DNA of 64,000 nucleotides from Cyprinodon diabolis (taxonomy: Eukaryota; Chordata; Actinopteri; Cyprinodontiformes; Cyprinodontidae). Shown piece after piece: positions 57,801 through 64,000 of this stretch (positions are counted from its first letter, which is position 1; each line of letters opens with the position of its first letter). A model generated the notes under the pieces. That model searched no databases. It was not told the origin of the DNA and saw only the letters and a program-made list of their open reading frames with translations. The stretch covers positions 6,644,501-6,708,500 of the forward strand of contig CM060076.1 in NCBI GenBank assembly GCA_030533445.1, given 5' to 3'. Position numbers and translations under genes: made by a program.

Positions 57801-60800
57801 AGTCTGTACCAGATTGAGAGACAAGAACCACAGTGGTGAAGAAAGCGGATTTCAAAAGACGACCCTACATTCACCCAGGAGGTCTTCTGAGAAACACCTC
57901 CGGGTGAAGGTTCTCTGAGAGCAGAGGTTAAAGGTTGGTATGAGAAAGTGAGCTGATTTCACACACTGACTGAAACAGATCCCACCTGCTGCTCGTCCCT
58001 CTCCCTGTTCAGGGGGACGAGACGGATTGGTACCAATGTGAGGTGAACAACTCTTCACTTTGTAACCAAAAATGTTCAAAATATACTTGTAAATGTATTA
58101 CAAATGTACAAATTGGAAGAATATGCTTGAGGTTATTAAAGCAATTTAGATAAAAATCACAGCTTTAATAAAATTTTTCCTTGATTTGAACAGCAAAAAC
58201 TGAATCATTTGAATATATCCATTGCTACAAAACACGGAGTCTAAAAGGACATGTTTCCAGGTATGAAAAACTGCCCAGAGATGCCGTCCTTGTCTAACAA
58301 CCCCTAGAGATTAGAAGGTGTTCAATATTTCAAGAACAAATACGACTTCACCATCTGTTGACAGATTACTTTCTGTATTGCCTTTGACTCTGAGATATTG
58401 AAAAATCTGGCTCTTCATTAACGGGTCCCAAGACAAAAACATTTGAGATCAGACAGACTGTGAGAGTGTTTTCACATCTGAAGTCTTAAGTCCAATCATT
58501 TGAAAAGAAGCAACCAACAGGAAACGTTACAGAAGAAACTATTGAAACAATATGAAGTATTCACAAATAATGCAACCTCACTAATCCTGCAGGACTTTAA
58601 ATCATGATCATAACCATAGCAAAAGTTCCAACCTCATCTCTCTCAGACAGATAATGGTCCATGTTCATCCAGACTTTCAGTTTGTCCTCTGTGTTTTACG
58701 TATTTACATTACGAACTAAATTAGCAAGCTCTGGCAGACTGACGAAGGGACCACATATTCCTTATGACTCAGCATTGAGCTCAATTAAGTCTCTGGGGGA
58801 GGAATGCTAGGATTTCCCCTTCTGGATTTAACCTCCATGATCCAACTAGCTTTTTGTTAGCATTTGATTTGACTTGTTTTTCTTTTTCTCTCGTTCCTCT
58901 AAAACCAAGATCATATAAGTGAAACAAGATCTTAAATTGATCCATGTTTTAAAAGAAACAATAAGGATAGCATTGTTTAACCAAGTGCCAAAAATAAGAT
59001 TACGATGCTAATCATTTTCATAGACATATTTTATATTTTCTAACAAAGCATTTCATACTATGCGCAGTAATCTGGCTGCATGCTGGTATATTTGGCACAC
59101 ATAGAAACTGTAAAACATTTCTACTTAGAGCTGTTGAGTTTAGCAGAGAAGATGCTTCAAGGTACAAACAATAATCCGACTCACATGCGGAACCAAAACG
59201 GTTTGAGTTTTTTATCTTAAAAAAGGACTACAAATATGTCTGCTGCTTTAAATCAGCATAAGTCTATGCACCAAACAATGTGAAAGCCATTGAGGAGGAT
59301 AAGCTGTGCAGAATGTTTAGTTATTACTGCAATCTGCCAATAGGGATCCCCCCTAACTCAAATGTACATCTTTTATATTGTTTTGTTTTATAATATCAGA
59401 GTATTTATTTATAATTCTATGAAATGCTGTTAGTTATTTACATGGATATGGAGGAACAAACAACAGGCTTTTTAACCCCAATATACTCTTATCACGTGAG
59501 CCTCTATTATATCTTCTTTAAGGCTATCTGCCCTTCATCTCCTTTCAAGTGTAAAAACAGCAGGCTTTCTTGTGCTTTCTTAACTCCAGCTCTCACAGTG
59601 GTGGGTTATCAGGTGTTGGGGAAACTAACCAGAGCTCCTTATCTGAGCCACCAAGCCCCGTTTGGCCTTTGAGTGTGATGTTGTTCAGCTGAGCCCAAAC
59701 AGAACTGCACATCTGCGTTAGAAACTACACTGGAAACTAAAGTTGAAGTATAAACAAAGGAGATTTCAGCATCAACTAAATTATTCCAGAAACAACTCAG
59801 AAGGCTTTGCCACATTGATCATTTTCTATGAGGAGCCACTCAGCCACTATTTAACACAGAAATCCTTGTAACAATTTCAACGTTTTTAAAAAGCTATTAG
59901 CCAATTAGAGTTCAAAGAAAAAAAAAAAAAAACATCCCAGTGCTTGGGCCCTGCTAAATGAGTGATAAGGAGAATAAATGGAGGTCTAATATGAAAACAA
60001 TCATGAGTAAAGCAAAGCTTCCTCCCTCTTTATTATGGCTTTTTAGCTTTTGGGAGATTTAGATGGAAGACTGTAAACCGTTGTTGCTTTAGACTACCCA
60101 TAGGAACAATGAGGTGTTTATATATTTTCAAACTCGAGGATGAAAGCAGCAGATCTAGAGGGGCGGTAGAATAGCTTCATACAAAGTGTTTGCTGCAAAA
60201 AGGATGGCAGGAAGGGATGGATGGTCGGATCGTGGTGCTGACCAATCAATTTGTGTTAAGCTAAAGTATGAAATGTCAGCTTCAACTAATTCTTTTGTTT
60301 GTCTTTATACTTTAAGACCAGTTATTTTTAGCTCTGTTTACAACGAGGTTAACAAAAAATATATCAAATGAAATACAATTTTAGAAATGTGCAATGCTTT
60401 TTTGACTTAAAATAACAGTGTTATTATGAGGAACGTTAATTTGTAGAGTTTCTCTTCTCAGATCGTTTGATAAATTAATAAATAATATGACTACATGAAT
60501 TGATTACCTAAATATCTAAAAACTACAACCTTAACTAGAGGTGGGTGGAGTCGCCAGATATTTGGATCAAACTGAAGTCACACACACACACAACAAAATA
60601 CGGAAGAAAAACTAATCTATGTTGGAAGGATAAAGTTTTCTGGTTCAAATCCTGAAATAAAATCTCTATTCTCCACCCTGAGATATGAAACCAAAAGCAG
60701 AAACTGATACCGCAATTTATTATTTAATTATGCACCAATACTAATGGGGGAATGGCAAAATCCCTTGTAACCATGGAGACACAGATTACATTTGATTTTT

Positions 60801-62703
60801 TTTTTTGTAGCAGTACTGAAACGATTAATTTTAGGAGAAGAGAAAGTTTCTGGATAACGGCTGCTTTAAATTGAGAATAGATTCCAGCTGCTCTGCGTCA
60901 CTCCCTTCTTCCTCACACACACACACACACGAGAACATAAGCCGAATAAAATGAACTAAGTTCCTGAGTCAATATTGTTGCAGGCCCACCTGCAGTACCA
61001 TGGGGGGATTCCACCCTAAGACCATGTCTAAGGTCAGCCCGGCTGAGGTTTTATCTCCGATATGGGGAGGGGAAGGTCATCCCGGCAGAAGCGTTTTAAA
61101 GACATCAGACACGCCGACAGACAAAGAGATGGAAAGCAGAGGAGTAGAGGGCACAAAGCAGACAAAGAAACCTTAAAAAAGGACTGTTATCTTCCCCTTC
61201 CCTTAAATAGGTGCAGGATTTACAAAGACCTCTGGATTCAAATGAAACATTACAAACTACAGTGCCTGTATACTCCTCCATTTAATACCTGTAAAGCCTT
61301 AGAAGTTAAGAGCTTAAAAATTAAAACGATGAAACAACGCAGAATTGAAATGTAATAGTTTGTGGGATTTTACCTTAAAAAGGCAGGAAAGGATTGAGGA
61401 GTTGCACGACAACACAGAATAAGGGTGAATCTGGAAAGATTAACCTCTGCATAAACCCAGATTCCAGCCAGCCAGCTTTCCTGTCTGGGTTTCCGAGTCG
61501 AGGCTTACTGATCAGAAATTTAAGCCTCTAAACAAAGTCGTCATCATGAGAGGAGACAAGGGAAAACACTGGAATCCCCTATAGTTAAGGTACAAATTTT
61601 GCTTTTGTTGCATGAAATTCAATGTTACTCAATGCTTTGCAAACCCAGAGCTCAAACTCATGTCAGCCGGCAGTATATCAAAGAAAGTTTCTAAAAAGTA
61701 CGCTATGAGAGATGGCTCTTTAAAGAAAACCAAGGAATACAGCAGACAAATCAGGGGATCTTGTGAAGAAGTCTTAAGCAGTTATCATATTATATTTCAG
61801 CCTATAAATATTTCACAGAGCTCTAATCCACTGTGTAAAGGTGTAAAATAAAACTGTGACCCTTCTAAGACAAAGCTGTTCATTTAAACTGGCAAGCAGG
61901 ACAAGAGAAGCAGCAGAAAAGCTCAAGTTTGCTTCTGGGCATGTGGGGAAACAACATGGTGGCAGCATCATGCTTTGGGAACGCTTATTTTTAAAGATGT
62001 AATAAAAAGTTAAATAATAAAAGAAGTGGGGTGTTAATTTTTTTCCCAGCGAGGATTTGACGGTTATTTTTAACGAACAGCATAAGAATTTCATATCATT
62101 CAGCATAATGTGAAAACCCGGCATAGCAACCACCTTAGCAACTGAATGCTTTCATCTGAAACTAGTTGTTACACCAGGAGATCTGGAGGTCTTTTGTCTG
62201 ACGGGGGCTAAAGAGATTGTGTTTTAGTTTTGATTCACACATTTTTGCTGTTTTCTGCATTGTTCTAAGGATGATAGTGGGCTCTTTGAGTGACTTAAAA
62301 AAAGAAAGCCTGAAAACTTTCATCTGATAAGGCGCCAGGTTCGAACATATGGGGCAGCAGCTGCAGCAGCTTTTCGTCATCCATTAAAAAGGGCTCATTT
62401 GACGAAGATTAATAAGCATTTTCATTGCTATCGCTGTTTCAGTCCGTATATGTTGGCTAGCCAGTCTCCTGGAGCGACATCACACATCCGGTGTAGATAC
62501 CAGATTTGCTCGGGGCCCTGCCCCTTCTTATAATGTCAACATATGGCAACTAAACTCTGACAAATTGTAATGCACCCATTTTCTTAAGGATCAAATCTCT
62601 TTTGGAGTTTCAACAAATTATTACCTATATTTGCTGTCACTTTACATTTCACTGGCGATGTAAACTAGCCGAAAGTACAAAACAGTCATTGTCAGTCTTG
62701 AAG
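54875..62703. other. 5' intron, repeat-poor 7.8 kb
   Basis: I find no transposon ends, LINE pieces or long inverted repeats beyond a possible scrap at 55145-55265. There are no coding signals. The low repeat content contrasts with the rest of the gene. Confidence 0.5.
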
Positions 62704-62711
62704 GAAAATAC

Positions 62712-63046
62712 TAGTGTTGCACCGATACCAGTATCGGACGGGGCCCCGATGCTGCCCTAAAATGGTGGTATCGGTATCGGCAAGTACCAACAAATAGGGC
62801 CCCGATACCATTTTGAGAGCCATAAGTTTATTCAACTATTGTCACCCACTCCTGGTAGGCAATAAAAAGTTCTACTGGATTCACTTTGTATTAGATTTTT
62901 TCCTGCTTCACAAAGGTAGGCAGCAGCTTGACAAAGCCATGATGGCAATTATTTTACATCATTATGGTATCGGTATCGGCCGATACTGCACAGCCAGATA
63001 TCGGGTATCGGTATCGGGGCCAAAAAAGGGCATCGGTGCAACACTA
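62712..63046. mobile_element. hAT MITE with perfect 8-bp duplication, GGTATCGG-rich
   Basis: The ends TAGTGTTGCACCGATACC and TAGTGTTGCACCGATGCC (minus strand) match. GAAAATAC flanks both (62704-62711 and 63047-63054). Multiple GGTATCGG repeats lie next to the ends. Length 335. Confidence 0.92.
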
Positions 63047-63433
63047 GAAAATACCTTACTTTCGTAGAGATTTTAGTAAAATATAACATCTAATCTACCT
63101 GTAGAAAACGTAAAGTTGACAACTTTAAAAGAAGTGTAGCTTAATATGGCTAAGTGGCCAAGCTAAAATAGGCTAACCGTTTAGCTACTTAGCACTACCC
63201 AGCTCTCCCCCTTTATATCATGCTCTAAAAGTTATTTTGTTCACAATAAACAGATATTTTTTCAGTTCTATTATCAATCAAGTAAAACTTCATCGGTTGT
63301 TAGACACACTAAGGCTATAGATGCTCCCGACTCAGCACACGGATGCTGCATGATTTTATTATCGTTGTCTGGGCAACCACGATGTTTTACATCATGTGGC
63401 AAAGTTCAGCCAATCATGTAGCGTAACGTCTCT

Positions 63434-63500
63434 AGTGTTGCGCCGATTGCCATTTTTTGGCCCCGATACCGATAACTGATACCTGGCTGTGCAGTATGTT
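63434..63500 (+). repeat. Fragment of the TAGTGTTGC MITE family
   Basis: The start TAGTGTTGCGCCGATTGCC and the following GGCCCCGATACCGATA block match the element at 62712-63046. The rest is lost after about 70 bases. Confidence 0.7.
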
Positions 63501-64000
63501 TTAGAATTAACTATTGGGATCCAAATATATTAAGACTCTGGTATTGATACCAATTAGAGCACTTTCAGGGACAGGAAGACTGGCTGTTGATGAGAATTGG
63601 AGCCAAACACAAAAAGAAGATTAGTATAACTGACTTCTAAAAGCGTGCGCGAGAAAATGCACAGCAAGAATAAAAAACCTTATCCATGCTCAGTCCTTGT
63701 CCTGTTAAGCCTTGCATACAATCAAAGAAACAAAGTAAAACTTCCAGTAACACGACAGCACTAAACTGGAATAACCGGGACTTTGGAGAGTTTCCGGCCC
63801 AGATTTAAAAAAAGAAAAAAAATCAACCTGAATCACCCAGGAAAAACAAAGCCTGGCAGCGGAGGCAAACTATCACAAAACAACGGAGAGACCACATGCA
63901 CACATTTCCTCTATAGAGGCAAAGAAAAGCCTTTTTGTTTCAGGTGAGTTTCAGCCTCAGTATCGAGCAGTGCACACCAGCGGACACAAAGCCCACCCTG

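Larger units (their letters stand above)
45694..64000 (-). other. 5' intron of afadin (at least 18.3 kb)
   Basis: No exon for the afadin N-terminus was found between E1 and the window end, so this stretch is one large intron or holds an exon too diverged for me to see. Its first 9 kb holds nested MITEs and a LINE piece, listed separately. From about 54.9 to 62.7 kb I see little repeat structure and no coding signal. The last kilobase holds an hAT MITE and a related fragment. Confidence 0.75.

Noticed and set aside
45694..64000. First coding exon of afadin
   Set aside because: I looked for the N-terminal residues (the KLADIIHHWN-type helix) on the minus strand and found no match, so the exon is placed outside the window.

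Overview
The window is nuclear DNA from a vertebrate, most likely a teleost fish. The background is AT-rich and intronic. It is full of fish-type repeats: Tc1/mariner elements, hAT and TTAA-site MITEs, and L2-like and L1/Tx1-like LINE pieces. Short, widely spaced exons carry normal GT..AG splice signals. I recognise one host gene, afadin (afdn, also MLLT4/AF-6). It lies on the minus strand, and the window holds the part that encodes the RA1, RA2 and FHA domains and the first half of the DIL domain.

Gene layout, in transcription order (high to low coordinates). Exon E1 (45498-45693) opens RA1 and E2 (45303-45415) finishes it. E3 and E4 (43.2-42.7 kb) encode a lysine-rich linker. E5 and E6 (37.5-36.5 kb) encode RA2. 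E7, E8 and E9 (31.9-25.4 kb) join RA2 to FHA. E10 (22729-22979) holds most of FHA. E11, E12 and E13 (18.2-16.8 kb) form the variable linker. E14 to E17 (9.3 kb to base 1) enter the DIL domain. All 17 exons join in phase and give about 754 codons. The start codon exon lies beyond base 64000, and the rest of DIL, the PDZ domain and the C-terminus lie before base 1. Everything from 45694 to 64000 is therefore one intron near the 5' end of the gene. Afadin joins nectins and Ras/Rap GTPases to actin at adherens junctions. Teleosts often keep two afadin ohnologs, and I cannot tell which this is.

Mobile DNA fills much of the introns. The Tc1 element at 34359-35970 has 202-bp inverted ends that match base for base by eye, and an uninterrupted transposase with a full DD34E triad, so it looks young. 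Two copies of another Tc1 family with DD36E spacing lie in opposite orientations at 9807-11027 and 39872-41070. One has a full-length reading frame but a changed catalytic residue. The other has the full triad but a frameshift, a stop and a damaged end. A 2.2-kb foldback (28679-30920) has arms of about 1 kb. Several MITEs keep perfect 8-bp or TTAA target duplications, and several insertions are nested.

I found no rRNA, tRNA, CRISPR array, bacterial operon or second host gene. I see no convincing undescribed system. The best leads are an alternative in-frame splice donor at E5, the intact Tc1 element, the large foldback, and a small ORF with a transposon-associated look at 44.0 kb.
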